NCBI RefSeq assembly: GCF_940670765.1
Contig: NZ_CALNVW010000017.1
Span: 62,001-126,000, forward strand
Length of the DNA stretch: 64,000 nucleotides
Origin: Streptomyces sp. A 4/2
GTDB taxonomy: Bacteria > Actinomycetota > Actinomycetes > Streptomycetales > Streptomycetaceae
Direction: 5' to 3'
The notes below the pieces were generated by a model. The model was given only the letters and a program-made list of their open reading frames with translations, was not told where the DNA came from and did not search any database. Position numbers and translations under genes: made by a program. Positions within the stretch are counted from its first letter, which is position 1. The number at the start of each line of letters is the position of its first letter. Below are positions 17,667 through 26,321 of the stretch, one piece after another.

Positions 17667-18746
17667 CTAACGGGCCAGCTCTTCCTTCAGTGCCATCAGG
17701 AACCCGTCCACGTCTTCCTCGGTGGTGTCGAAGGAGCACATCCAGCGGACGTCGCCCGCGGGCTCGTCCCAGAAGTAGAAGCGGTACCGCTTCTGCAGCC
17801 GCTCGCTGACGTCGTGCGGCAGCCGCGCGAAAACGGCGTTGGCCTGGACGTCGTAGAGGATCTCCACGCCGTCCGTCCCACGCACTCCGGCCGCGAGCCG
17901 CTGGGCCATGGCGTTGGAGTGGCGGGCGTTGCGCAGCCACAGGTCGCGGGTGAGCAGCGCCTCCAGCTGCACCGAGACGAAGCGCATCTTCGAGGCGAGC
18001 TGCATCGACATCTTCCGCACATGCTTCATGTGCCGTACCGCGTCCGGGTTCAGGACCACGACGGCCTCACCGAAGAGCATGCCGTTCTTCGTGCCGCCGA
18101 ACGACAGGATGTCCACGCCCACGGCGTTGGTGAACGCCCGCATCGGTACGTCGAGCGAGGCCGCGGCGTTGGCTATCCGGGCCCCGTCGAGGTGCACCTT
18201 CATCCCGTAGCCGTGGGCGTGGTCGCAGATCGCCCGGATCTCGTCAGGTGTGTAGACGGTGCCGAGTTCGGTGTTCTGGGTGATCGACACGACCTGCGGC
18301 ATGGCCCGGTGCTCGTCGTCCCAGCCGAATGCCTGCCGGTCGATGAGCTCGGGGGTGAGCTTGCCGTCCGGCGTCGGCACGGTCAGCAGCTTCAGCCCGG
18401 CCATCCGCTCCGGCGCGCCGCCCTCGTCCACGTTGATGTGCGCGGTCTCCGCCGCGACGACCGCACCCCAGCGGTCGGTGAGCCCCTGGAGGGCGACCAC
18501 ATTGGCCCCGGTCCCGTTGAAGACCGGGAACACCTCCGCGTCCGGCCCGAAGTGGCTGTGGATCAGCCGCTGGAGGTGGTCGGTGTACGCGTCGCCGCCG
18601 TACGCCACCTGGTGCCCGCCGTTGGCCACGGCGAGCGCCGCGAGGATCTCGGGGTGCGCTCCGGCGTAGTTGTCACTGGCGAAGCCGCGCACCTGCGGGT
18701 CGTGGTGGCGTACGGCATCGGTCTTCACGGCGCGGGGGTCAGCCAC
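17667..18746 (-). CDS. Low-specificity L-threonine aldolase
   Basis: A 359-residue PLP enzyme of fold type I that cleaves L-threonine to glycine and acetaldehyde. Family blocks: SDNYAGAHPEIL near the N-terminus, VFNGTGANVVAL, HLDGARIANA and the PLP-lysine motif SFGGTKNGML. The GTG at 18746 has GGAAAG six bases upstream; an alternative GTG at 18728 would give a GTGA overlap with the SDR stop. Either way it overlaps the SDR gene and is the last gene of a DUF6421-SDR-aldolase operon. Confidence 0.9.
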   Translation of the reverse strand: MADPRAVKTDAVRHHDPQVRGFASDNYAGAHPEILAALAVANGGHQVAYGGDAYTDHLQRLIHSHFGPDAEVFPVFNGTGANVVALQGLTDRWGAVVAAETAHINVDEGGAPERMAGLKLLTVPTPDGKLTPELIDRQAFGWDDEHRAMPQVVSITQNTELGTVYTPDEIRAICDHAHGYGMKVHLDGARIANAAASLDVPMRAFTNAVGVDILSFGGTKNGMLFGEAVVVLNPDAVRHMKHVRKMSMQLASKMRFVSVQLEALLTRDLWLRNARHSNAMAQRLAAGVRGTDGVEILYDVQANAVFARLPHDVSERLQKRYRFYFWDEPAGDVRWMCSFDTTEEDVDGFLMALKEELAR

Positions 18747-19471
18747 AGGCGCTTTCCATTCACTTCTCCGGCGGGCTGCTCCCAGACACCGGCGATGGCC
18801 TCGGCCAGCTCCAGGACGTCGGTGAAGCCCGAGAACTTCGCGTTCGGGCGCTCGGCGCGCATCGCGTCGTGCACCAACGCCTTGATGACCAGCACGGACG
18901 CGGCTGCCCGCGGTCCGGCCTCGCCGCCCGCCTTGCGGAAGGCGTCGCCGAGCGCCAGCGTCCAGGCTTCCGCGGCGGCCTTCGAGGCCGCGTACGCGGC
19001 GTTGCCCGCCGTGGGCTTGGAGGCACCGGCCGCGCTGATCAGCACATAGCGACCGCGGTCGCTGCGCAACAGCGCGTCGTGGAAGGCGAGCGAGGTGTGC
19101 TGCACGGTTCGGATGAGCAGCCGCTCCAGCGTGTTCCAGTCGCGGAGGTCCGTCTCGGAGAACGTGGCGCTGCCGCGCCAGCCGCCGACCAGATGCACCA
19201 GACCGTCGATCCGGCCGAACTCCGACTCCGTCCGGTCGGCCCAGGCGCGGGTCGCGTCCAGATCGAGCAGGTCGACGGGCTCACCGATGACGGTGGCCCC
19301 GCCGTGTGCGTAACGGGCCGCGTCGACCGCTTCGGCGAGGCGGCCCACATCGGCGTCGGCACCGATCACGGTCGCTCCGGCCTCGGCCAGTCTCAGCAGC
19401 GCGGCCCGGCCCGCGGGCCCTGCCGCGCCGGCCACGGCGACCACGGCTCCGTCCAACATTCCCTTACCCAT
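18725..19471 (-). CDS. SDR-family oxidoreductase
   Basis: A 248-residue short-chain dehydrogenase/reductase. The cofactor loop is VAGAAGPAG in place of the usual TGxxxGxG. The catalytic serine strand is LISAAGASK and the Tyr/Lys pair lies in AAYAASKAAAE. ATG at 19471 follows GGAGGAGG; a GTG at 19501 would give a four-base overlap with the DUF6421 stop and is the alternative. It sits between DUF6421 and threonine aldolase and may act on the same unknown metabolite. Confidence 0.86.
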   Translation of the reverse strand: MGKGMLDGAVVAVAGAAGPAGRAALLRLAEAGATVIGADADVGRLAEAVDAARYAHGGATVIGEPVDLLDLDATRAWADRTESEFGRIDGLVHLVGGWRGSATFSETDLRDWNTLERLLIRTVQHTSLAFHDALLRSDRGRYVLISAAGASKPTAGNAAYAASKAAAEAWTLALGDAFRKAGGEAGPRAAASVLVIKALVHDAMRAERPNAKFSGFTDVLELAEAIAGVWEQPAGEVNGKRLWLTPAP

Positions 19472-19497
19472 TGCCTTCGCCTCCTCCGTACGAGCAC

Positions 19498-20898
19498 TCA
19501 CGCGGCTTCCCGCTCGGGAGTACCCGCCGCCGTGATCCCCTTGGTGGAGGCGACCACGGTCTTCAGCTTCTTGGAGAGCGCCTCGTAGAACATGCTGAGC
19601 GGAAACTCGTCCGGAAGCACGTCATCAACAAGTTTACGCGGTGGCTGGCTCAGATCCAGGGCGTCCGGACCCTTGGCCCAGCGCGATCCGGGGTGCGGGG
19701 ACAGATAGCGGGAGACCAGGTCGTACGCGGCGAACCAGTGGACGAGCTTGGGGCGGTCGATTCCGGCCCGGTAGAGGTCCTCGATCTCGGCGCAGAGCTG
19801 GTTGGTGACCTGCGGGGCCCGCTCCCAGTCGATCGTCAGGGTGCTGTCGGTCCAGCGCACCACGTCGTGCTGGTGGAGGTAGGCGAAGAGCAGCTGGCCG
19901 CCGAGTCCGTCGTAGTTGCGTACGCGCTCGCCGGTCACCGGGAAGCGGAACATCCGGTCGAAGAGCACGGCGTACTGGACGTCGCGGCCCTGTCCGAACC
20001 CGTCGGCCTCCAGCTTCACCGCCTCCCGGAAGGCCGTGAGGTCGCAGCGGAGCTCTTCCAGGCCGTACATCCAGAACGGCTGACGCTGCTTGATCATGAA
20101 CGGGTCGAACGGCAGGTCCCCGTGGCTGTGGGTGCGGTCGTGGACCATGTCCCACAGCACGAACGCCTGCTGGCAGCGCTCCTGGTCGGCCACCATCTCC
20201 CGGATGTCGTCGGGGAGTTCGAGGCGGAGGACGTCCACAGCGGCCTCCGTGACCGCGCGGAACCGGGCGGCTTCGCGGTCACAGAAGATACCGCCCCAGG
20301 TGAAGCGGTCGGGAGCTTCGCGGACGGCGATGGTCTCCGGGAAGAGCACCGCGGAGTTGGTGTCGTATCCGGCGGTGAAGTCCTCGAAGGTGATCCCGCA
20401 GAACAGCGGGTTGTCGTAGCGGGTCGCCTCCAGCTCGGAGAGCCACTCGGGCCAGACCATGCGGAGCACGACCGCTTCGAGGTTGCGGTCCGGGTTGCCG
20501 TTCTGCGTGTACATCGCGAAGACGACCAGGTGCTGGAGGCCGTCCGCACGCCGGGCCGCCGGATGGAAGGCGAGCAGCGAGTCCAGGAAGTCCGGGACCG
20601 TGAAGCCGCTGTCGGCCCACTTCCGCAGGTCGGCGACGAGCGCCCGGTGGTACGCGGCGTCGTGCGGCAGCAGCGGGGAGAGGGCGTCGACCGCGCCGGT
20701 CACGCGGGAGAGCGTCGCCTCGGCGGTGGCGCGGGTGGGCGCGCCTTCGGCGTCGAAGTCGATGGAACCGTCCGGGGACTGCCAGGGCCGGATCTCCTCG
20801 ACGGCCTTCTTGAGCACGGGCCAGGCCGGGTGCTCGACTACGCGACGCGCACCGGATATGCCGCCGTCGACCGTGTCCTGCACAAGAATTTCCGTCAT
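19498..20898 (-). CDS. DUF6421 family protein
   Basis: A 466-residue cytoplasmic protein of unknown function, recognised as the DUF6421 type that accompanies an SDR and a threonine aldolase in streptomycetes (from memory). It has several conserved acidic and histidine-rich stretches, notably FVLWDMVHDRTHSHGDLPFD, which could bind a metal, and FDRMFRFPVTG. No known catalytic motif is assigned. ATG at 20898 has GAGGGAAG upstream; the longer form from 20955 runs through the promoter. First gene of the operon. Confidence 0.8.
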   Translation of the reverse strand: MTEILVQDTVDGGISGARRVVEHPAWPVLKKAVEEIRPWQSPDGSIDFDAEGAPTRATAEATLSRVTGAVDALSPLLPHDAAYHRALVADLRKWADSGFTVPDFLDSLLAFHPAARRADGLQHLVVFAMYTQNGNPDRNLEAVVLRMVWPEWLSELEATRYDNPLFCGITFEDFTAGYDTNSAVLFPETIAVREAPDRFTWGGIFCDREAARFRAVTEAAVDVLRLELPDDIREMVADQERCQQAFVLWDMVHDRTHSHGDLPFDPFMIKQRQPFWMYGLEELRCDLTAFREAVKLEADGFGQGRDVQYAVLFDRMFRFPVTGERVRNYDGLGGQLLFAYLHQHDVVRWTDSTLTIDWERAPQVTNQLCAEIEDLYRAGIDRPKLVHWFAAYDLVSRYLSPHPGSRWAKGPDALDLSQPPRKLVDDVLPDEFPLSMFYEALSKKLKTVVASTKGITAAGTPEREAA

Positions 20899-20933
20899 GT
20901 CACTTCCCTCACAGGAGAATCTAGCGTCAAGAC

Positions 20934-20963
20934 ACCGTATCCGGGTTCGGATCATGCGTTCAA
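20934..20963 (-). promoter_or_regulatory. Candidate promoter of the DUF6421-SDR-aldolase operon
   Basis: On the minus strand TTGAAC (20958-20963), an 18-base spacer and TACGGT (20934-20939) lie about 35 bases before the ATG. Called by eye. Confidence 0.45.
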
Positions 20964-21151
20964 GAGTCCTCTCAATAAATTATCCCGCCCAGCCCCCTTG
21001 ATCGCAGCGAATCTTCCCGCCGGAAGGGCAACAGGTGGCGGCTTTCCCCATACAGGACGGGATACAGGGCGGGAAAATCCGACCCGTCAACGGAGATCCA
21101 GCCGCGCCCACCCCTGGGTGAAGAAGACCGTCCACGGTGTCCGCGACAGGT

Positions 21152-21176
21152 AGGACGGACGGGTTCCGACCGTCCT
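21152..21176. repeat. Inverted repeat upstream of the small ORF
   Basis: AGGACGG (21152-21158) and CCGTCCT (21170-21176) with an inner GG/CC pair form a hairpin about 20 bases before the GTG of the 41-residue ORF. It could be a regulator site for the rightward genes or a terminator-like structure. The rest of 20964-21151 shows nothing clear. Confidence 0.3.
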
Positions 21177-21197
21177 GACATCTCTGGAGCCTGGCGC

Positions 21198-21323
21198 GTG
21201 AGTATCCGAGCCGTTCTTGTCGCCGCTGTCGTCACCGGCCTGATCCTGGGGATCGCGGGGGCCCGGGCCGGCTTCTCGGCCGCGCCCCGCGAGCCCGGGA
21301 CGACAGCGCGGGCGGACCGTTAG
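21198..21323 (+). CDS. Small hydrophobic protein, 41 residues, unknown function
   Basis: A GTG-initiated ORF preceded by TGGAG. The predicted peptide starts MSIRAVLVAAVVTGLILG, a single membrane segment or signal peptide, and ends with a charged tail (EPGTTARADR). It lies 81 bases upstream of the glycerophosphodiesterase gene in the same direction. No family recognised. Coding is supported by the start signal, hydrophobic profile and codon use only. Confidence 0.5.
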   Translation: MSIRAVLVAAVVTGLILGIAGARAGFSAAPREPGTTARADR

Positions 21324-21404
21324 GCTGCGGCCCTGCCCAGTGGGTAGCAATCCCGTGGGCAGCAATGCCACGCGAGAGCCGCCGTCGACGGAAGCGAGAG
21401 AACC

Positions 21405-22088
21405 TTGAGTCTCCTCATCATCGGACATCGCGGGGTCATGGGCGTCGAGCCGGAGAACACCCTGCGGTCCTTCGTACGCGCGGAACACGCGGGGATGGAC
21501 GCCATCGAGCTCGACCTGCATCTGAGCAAGGACGGCGCACTCGTCGTCATGCACGACACCGAAGTGGACCGCACGACCGACGGCAAGGGAGCCATCGCCG
21601 ACAAGACCCTCGCCGAACTGCGGGAACTCGACGCGGGCCAGGGCGAGCGGATCCCGGTCTTCGAGGAGGTGCTCGACGCCGTCCGCTCACCGATCCAGGC
21701 GGAGATCAAGGACGCCGCCGCCGCGCGCGCACTGGCGCAGGTGATGCTGCGGCGCGATCTCGTCGGCCGCGTCGAGGTCTCCTCGTTCCACGACGAGGCG
21801 GTCGCCGAGATCGCCGCACTGGTTCCGGGCGTACGGACCGTGCTCATCGCCAGCCGCTGGGGCGCCGACGTGGTGGACCGGGCGAAGGCCGTCGGCGCCG
21901 CGACGGTGGCGCTGAACATCCGCAGGCTGACCCTGGAGATCGTCGAGCGGGCACACGCGGAGGGCCTGAAGGTGCTCGGCTGGGTGGTGAACACCCAGGA
22001 CCATCTCCGGCTCGTGCGTGCGCTGGACCTGGACGGTGCGACCACCGACTATCCGGAGATCAGGCGCACCGGGCGGTTCACCGCCTGA
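21405..22088 (+). CDS. Glycerophosphodiester phosphodiesterase
   Basis: A 227-residue GDPD-type TIM barrel that hydrolyses glycerophosphodiesters to an alcohol and glycerol 3-phosphate. The catalytic HRG at the N-terminus (IIGHRGVMGVEPENT), the metal ligands in IELDLHLSKDG and the second histidine in VMHDTEVDR are all present. There is no signal peptide, so it should be cytoplasmic. The start is an unusual TTG at 21405, needed because HRG lies only eight residues later and no ATG or GTG precedes it suitably; GGAAGCGAGAG lies upstream. Confidence 0.9.
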   Translation: MSLLIIGHRGVMGVEPENTLRSFVRAEHAGMDAIELDLHLSKDGALVVMHDTEVDRTTDGKGAIADKTLAELRELDAGQGERIPVFEEVLDAVRSPIQAEIKDAAAARALAQVMLRRDLVGRVEVSSFHDEAVAEIAALVPGVRTVLIASRWGADVVDRAKAVGAATVALNIRRLTLEIVERAHAEGLKVLGWVVNTQDHLRLVRALDLDGATTDYPEIRRTGRFTA

Positions 22089-22178
22089 GGACCGGCCCTG
22101 AGGATCCGTGGCGATCCCGGCCGGACCGGGGGCGGCCCATGAAGCCCGGGAGCGGCCGGGAGCCGGTACGCAGACGGC

Positions 22179-22739
22179 TCACAGCCCTTCCGGAAGCGGG
22201 TCCTGGAGCGGCTTGACCAGCAGTTCGAACTGCAGGTCGTCGCGGAGCGGTATGCCGAAGCGCTCGTCGCCGTACGGGAACGGTGTCATCTTTCCCGTAC
22301 GGTGGTAGCCGCGCCGCTCGTACCAGGCGATCAGGTCGTCGCGGACCGAGATCACGGTCATGTGCATCTCCCCGACGCCCCACTCCTCGCGCACCCGGCG
22401 CTCGGCCTCCGTGATGATCTGCCTGCCGAGGCCGCCGCCCTGGAGGCCGGGGCGCACGGCGAACATGCCGAAGTACGCAGCCGGGCCCCGGTGCTCCAGC
22501 TGACAGCAGGCGATCGGCTCGCCGTCGCGTTCCACCAGGAGCATCCGGCTGCTGTCGGCCGCGATGACGGCGCGCACTCCCTCCGGGTCGGTGCGCTGCC
22601 CGTCCAGGATGTCCGCTTCCGTGGTCCAGCCGGTGCGGCTGGCGTCGCCGCGGTAGGCCGACTCGATCAACCTGACGAGCGCAGGTACGTCGGACTCGGC
22701 TGCGTCCCGGAAAGTGAGCTGGTCGGGGGCGGTGTCCAT
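22179..22739 (-). CDS. GNAT-family N-acetyltransferase
   Basis: A 186-residue acetyl-CoA-dependent acetyltransferase. Motif A is FAVRPGLQGGGLGRQII, with the acetyl-CoA pyrophosphate loop Q/R-x-x-G-x-G, and it is followed by MTVISVRDDLIAWYERRGYHRTG, typical of small-molecule acetyltransferases. ATG at 22739 has GGGAGAC upstream; the frame remains open to 22985 without conserved residues. Convergent with the phosphodiesterase; substrate unknown. Confidence 0.87.
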   Translation of the reverse strand: MDTAPDQLTFRDAAESDVPALVRLIESAYRGDASRTGWTTEADILDGQRTDPEGVRAVIAADSSRMLLVERDGEPIACCQLEHRGPAAYFGMFAVRPGLQGGGLGRQIITEAERRVREEWGVGEMHMTVISVRDDLIAWYERRGYHRTGKMTPFPYGDERFGIPLRDDLQFELLVKPLQDPLPEGL

Positions 22740-22894
22740 GGGGTGATGTCTCCCGTCGAAAGCGGTCCTGCGATGCCCAGACAGTAACGCGCCCGCGACG
22801 CGCTCCCCCTTTACCCCCCTGCGCTCGCGTGCGCTCCGGCCACGGTGGGAATCGATGCGTCGAGATGCCGACACGTCGAACGGGGAGGTGCGCC

Positions 22895-23479
22895 GTGCAC
22901 GGATCCGCAACGCCCGGCTGGCTGCTGATGGCGTTGAGCGCGGCGACGGGGGCCTACTGCCTGCTGCGGCTGCGCAGCAGTTCACCGGGGGCGCGGACGG
23001 CGGCCGGGAGCGAGGCGGTCATGGGGTTCGGCATGGCGGCGATGGCCCTGCCCGCCGCGGTGGCCCCACCCCCCGCCTGGGGGTGGGCGGTCTTCGCCGT
23101 GGTGTTCGGGGGCGGCGCGCTGCGGGCCCTGTGGCTGGCCCGTACCGGCGCACACCATCTGCATCATCTGATCGGTTCCCTGGCCATGGTCTACATGGCG
23201 GTGACGATGGCCCCCGGGAGCGGCGGTCACGGCGGACACATGGAGCATGCGGCAGGCGGGATACCCCTGGTCACCGGGGTGCTGCTGGCCTATTACGCGG
23301 GGTACGTGCTGCGTACCGGCGCCGCTCTGGTGCCGGTGGCCGCACCGGTCGCGGCCGGGGGTCCGGACAGCGGGGCCCACGGCGGTGGCGCCGGCGGCTG
23401 GGGCGCGCGCCCCGAACTGGCACTCGCCTGCCGGCTCTCGATGGGGATCGCCATGTTCGCGATGCTCCTGTCGCTGTGA
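22895..23479 (+). CDS. DUF5134 membrane protein
   Basis: A 194-residue integral membrane protein with about five hydrophobic segments and a histidine-rich loop pattern (GAHHLHHLIGSLAMVYMAVTM, then GHGGHMEH), the features of the actinobacterial DUF5134 family. The clustered histidines could bind metal. Function unknown. GTG at 22895 has a strong GGGGAGG four bases upstream; an ATG at 22829 has none. Divergent from the acetyltransferase gene. Confidence 0.75.
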   Translation: MHGSATPGWLLMALSAATGAYCLLRLRSSSPGARTAAGSEAVMGFGMAAMALPAAVAPPPAWGWAVFAVVFGGGALRALWLARTGAHHLHHLIGSLAMVYMAVTMAPGSGGHGGHMEHAAGGIPLVTGVLLAYYAGYVLRTGAALVPVAAPVAAGGPDSGAHGGGAGGWGARPELALACRLSMGIAMFAMLLSL

Positions 23480-23559
23480 AGCCGGTCTCGGCACGGCGAC
23501 CTCGCAGCCGGTGGGGCGAGACCCGGCGAATCGGCATCCAAACTTCGGGGGAGGCCTGC

Positions 23560-23622
23560 GTGACCGTGTCCTGCGTCACTTGCGGAGCCAGCCCATACCC
23601 CGGCGCCGTTCCGCGCTCATAA
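23560..23622 (+). CDS. Possible 20-residue CxxC peptide upstream of the M56 gene
   Basis: A GTG at 23560 has a strong GGGGGAGG four bases upstream and opens a 20-codon frame (MTVSCVTCGASPYPGAVPRS). It stops four bases before the ATG of the M56 metallopeptidase. It could be a translated leader coupling translation of the protease gene, or chance. The CVTC pair is the only distinctive feature. Confidence 0.35.
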   Translation: MTVSCVTCGASPYPGAVPRS

Positions 23623-23626
23623 ACTG

Positions 23627-24568
23627 ATGCCCATGGTGGTCTCCCTAGCGCTGTTGCTACTCGGAGCCGTGGCTGCAGTTGCGGCACCGCGGCTTCTGGC
23701 GCGCGCTCAATGGCCGGACCGGGAGCCGGTGGTGGCGCTGTGGGTGTGGCAGTGCGTGGTGGCCGCGGTCCTGCTCTGTTTCGCACTGGCGATGACGTTC
23801 AGCGCGGCGGCGGCCTGGCAGCTGGTACGGGGGAATCTCTTCGCACCCGCGCCGCATGCCGTCGTGGAGGCCTACGCCCTCGGTACGTACGCCCAGTGGT
23901 CCGCGGCGACAGCGATGGTGCTGGCGGCCGGTGGCATCTGGACAGCGGCGATGCTCACCCGCGAGATCCGTCGGGCGCGGGCTTCTCGCCGCCGGAGCCG
24001 CCGTGAACTACTGGTGCGCGCACCGGTGTTGCCGGGCGAGGAGCCCGGCAGCGACCGTCTCGTCGTACTGGAGGGTGAGCGGCCCGACGCCTGGTGGCTC
24101 CCTGGTACGGCTCCCCAGCTGGTCATCACCACAGCTGCTCTGCGGGGGTTGAAAGGCCGTCAGCTCGACGCGGTACTCGCCCATGAGCAGGGCCATGCGC
24201 GGGCCCGTCACGACTGGCTGCTGCACTGCTCGGCCGCGCTGGCGGTGGGCTTCCCGCAGATCCCGGTCTTCGCGGCCTTCCGCAACGAGATGCACCGGCT
24301 GGTGGAGCTCGCTGCCGACGATGTGGCGTCCCGCCGCTTCGGGCGGCTGACCATTGCCCTCGCACTGGTCCAACTCAACGAACACCGTGGGGTGTTCGGC
24401 CCCTGCCCGACACCCGGCGCGGAGCTGCCGCGACGCGTCGACCGGCTGCTGAACGCGGCGCCGCGCCTCACCACGGCCCGTCGGCTGCGACTCACCGCCG
24501 CCGCCTCGCTGGTGCCGGTGGTCCCCCTGCTGGTGGCCTTCGTGCCCGGACTGCGGGCGCTCGGCTAG
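23627..24568 (+). CDS. M56-family (BlaR1/MecR1-like) membrane metallopeptidase
   Basis: A 313-residue membrane protease. Two or three hydrophobic segments precede a cytoplasmic zinc-protease domain with HEQGH (HExxH) in VLAHEQGHARARHDW and a downstream ELAADDVA that supplies the third zinc ligand. A C-terminal hydrophobic segment follows. It lacks the penicillin-binding sensor domain of BlaR1. Such genes usually accompany a BlaI-type repressor; none is adjacent here. The ATG at 23627 is followed by a second at 23633. Substrate unknown. Confidence 0.88.
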   Translation: MPMVVSLALLLLGAVAAVAAPRLLARAQWPDREPVVALWVWQCVVAAVLLCFALAMTFSAAAAWQLVRGNLFAPAPHAVVEAYALGTYAQWSAATAMVLAAGGIWTAAMLTREIRRARASRRRSRRELLVRAPVLPGEEPGSDRLVVLEGERPDAWWLPGTAPQLVITTAALRGLKGRQLDAVLAHEQGHARARHDWLLHCSAALAVGFPQIPVFAAFRNEMHRLVELAADDVASRRFGRLTIALALVQLNEHRGVFGPCPTPGAELPRRVDRLLNAAPRLTTARRLRLTAAASLVPVVPLLVAFVPGLRALG

Positions 24569-24628
24569 GGAGATCGGTCAGGGCCTTCGCGCATCCCCGC
24601 CGACGCGCCGCTGGGGAAGAATGCGGCC

Positions 24629-25324
24629 ATGACGATCAAAGCTGTGTTGTTCGACTTCTCCGGAACGCTCTTCCGGATCGAGCCTGTCGCCGTATGGCTG
24701 CGGACGGTTCTGGACGAGGCGGGTATCGCCGTGAGCCCGGAGGAATTCAGCCGCTACGAGGAGGGGCTGACCTTCTACGGCGCGCTCCCGGGCGGCCCGG
24801 CGGCGCGCCAGGTACCGTCTGCTCTGGCCGAGTTGTGGGCCTCGCGCGACCGTACCGCGGAACACCACCGCGCCGCTTTCACAGGTGCCGCACGCCAGGT
24901 CGGCCTGCCTGATCCGGCCCTGTACGACGCGCTCTACGAACGGCACATGACCCCGGCCGCCTGGAGCCCGTACCCGGATACCGTCGAGGTGCTGGAGACG
25001 CTGCGCCGGCGTGGCATCCCGGTCGGTGTGGTGAGCAACATCGGGTGGGATCTGCGGCCGGTGTTCCACGCCCACGGGCTCGATCCGTACGTGGACACCT
25101 ACACCCTCTCGTACGAGCACGGCGTCCAGAAGCCCGACCCCCGGCTGTTCCGCACCGCCTGCGAGGCGCTCGGCCAGGATCCGCACGACGCCCTGATGGT
25201 CGGCGACGACCGCCGTGCGGACGGTGGCGCGCGGGACGCGGGATGTGCGGTGCACTTCGTGGACCATCTGCCGGTCGAGGACCGCCCGGACGGGCTCCTC
25301 CCGGTCCTGGACCTCACCGGCTGA
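24629..25324 (+). CDS. HAD-superfamily hydrolase
   Basis: A 231-residue haloacid-dehalogenase-like protein with a helical cap. Motif I is FDFSGTL, motif II the serine in GVVSNIG, motif III the lysine in VQKPDPRLF and motif IV GDDRRADGG. The second aspartate of the usual DxD in motif I is serine here; that residue is the general acid/base in phosphatases, so activity may differ or be weak. ATG at 24629 has GGGGAAG upstream. No pathway link with neighbours. Confidence 0.85.
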   Translation: MTIKAVLFDFSGTLFRIEPVAVWLRTVLDEAGIAVSPEEFSRYEEGLTFYGALPGGPAARQVPSALAELWASRDRTAEHHRAAFTGAARQVGLPDPALYDALYERHMTPAAWSPYPDTVEVLETLRRRGIPVGVVSNIGWDLRPVFHAHGLDPYVDTYTLSYEHGVQKPDPRLFRTACEALGQDPHDALMVGDDRRADGGARDAGCAVHFVDHLPVEDRPDGLLPVLDLTG

Positions 25325-25392
25325 CCCGGAACCGCGACCGCGGGGGCGGAGCCGGAGGACGGAACGGGGACCCGGTGCGACGCCCTCACCAC

Positions 25393-25437
25393 GGACAGAG
25401 CGACAGCAGACAGAGCAACAGCAGACAGAGCGACAGC
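25393..25437. repeat. Tandem 15-bp repeat upstream of the TetR gene
   Basis: Three near-identical units of the form CAGACAGAGC(A/G)ACAG run from about 25393 to 25437 and degenerate further on (TTCAGCAACAG). The copies differ mainly by A/G at one site. The stretch lies in the 289-base gap between the HAD and TetR genes, which otherwise shows no gene. Confidence 0.7.
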
Positions 25438-25576
25438 AGGTTCAGCAACAGCGAGCAGCAGGCAACAGGCGGAACGGCAGCCTGAACACCCGGACCGGAC
25501 GATCCCCCGCGTCGCCCGGTCCGGGCGAAATCCCGCAGAACAGCCCCTGACGGGGCCCTTTGCAGGATGCGCTGAT

Positions 25577-25601
25577 TATAGTTGGCTGAGAGCCAGTCAA
25601 C
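25577..25601 (+). promoter_or_regulatory. -10 element and operator-like dyad before the TetR gene
   Basis: TATAGT (25577-25582) is a good -10. It is overlapped by the imperfect dyad GTTGGCT-N7-AGTCAAC (25581-25601, one mismatch), placed around the expected transcription start, where the regulator could repress itself. No good -35 was seen. Confidence 0.45.
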
Positions 25602-25613
25602 GCAGGAGTAAGC

Positions 25614-26252
25614 ATGTCCCCGCGCAGCCAATCGGTCAATGAGGAGTTGCGGCGACGTTCCCGCGAGCGGCTCCTGCAGGCCACAGTGGATCTTGTCAGC
25701 GAGCGCGGATACGAGGCGACGACCCTGGCGGACATCGCCGACCGGGCCGGATCTGCCCGTGGTCTCGTCTCGTACTACTTCCCGGGCAAGCGTCATCTGC
25801 TGCAGTCCGCCGTGCACCGGCTCATGCACAGCACGCTCACCGCCGCCGTCGAGCGCGCGCCGCGCACCGGGGACGGGCGGGAGCTGCTGGCACGGGCCAT
25901 CGATGCAATCCTGGGGCTGGCCACCGATCACCCCGTACTGATGCGCACCCATATGGCCGGGATCCTGCAGGAGCAGGGGTTCGTGCAGTGCCCGGAGCAG
26001 CAGCGGCTCGCCCAGGTCCTGCACTCGACCATGGAACGGTACGGATCGCCCGATCCCGACGCCGACTATCCGCTGCTGCGCGCCCTGCTCATGGGCGCCG
26101 TCTTCGCCCAGCTGCTGCCCGGGGCCCCGATGCCACCCGCGCGGCTGCGGGCCGAGCTGTTCCAGCGGTACGGGCTCGACTGGGACCTCGGAGTGCCGCC
26201 GGACAGCGAGCCACCCGGCGACACGCGCCATGAGTTCGCCGGGGATTCCTAG
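25614..26252 (+). CDS. TetR-family transcriptional regulator
   Basis: A 212-residue repressor-type protein. The helix-turn-helix lies at about residues 32-52 (TTLADIADRAGSARGLVSYYF), preceded by helix 1 (RERLLQATVDLVSERGYEAT). The remaining helical domain binds an unknown ligand. ATG at 25614 has AGGAG at good spacing. Probably autoregulated through the dyad at 25581-25601. Neighbouring genes do not reveal its target. Confidence 0.88.
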   Translation: MSPRSQSVNEELRRRSRERLLQATVDLVSERGYEATTLADIADRAGSARGLVSYYFPGKRHLLQSAVHRLMHSTLTAAVERAPRTGDGRELLARAIDAILGLATDHPVLMRTHMAGILQEQGFVQCPEQQRLAQVLHSTMERYGSPDPDADYPLLRALLMGAVFAQLLPGAPMPPARLRAELFQRYGLDWDLGVPPDSEPPGDTRHEFAGDS

Positions 26253-26321
26253 AAACGGTCCGGCCGCCCCCTTGCCGGGCCGGCCGGGAGCCATCTCAAC
26301 TCCCCCGAATCCAAAGCCGGT

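Noticed and set aside
20972..21235. An 87-codon leftward frame
   Set aside because: No ribosome site, no domain, and it overlaps the small rightward ORF, which has better start signals.
25386..25450. Repeats before the TetR gene as a possible CRISPR array
   Set aside because: Units are 15 bases and directly abutting, with no unique spacers.
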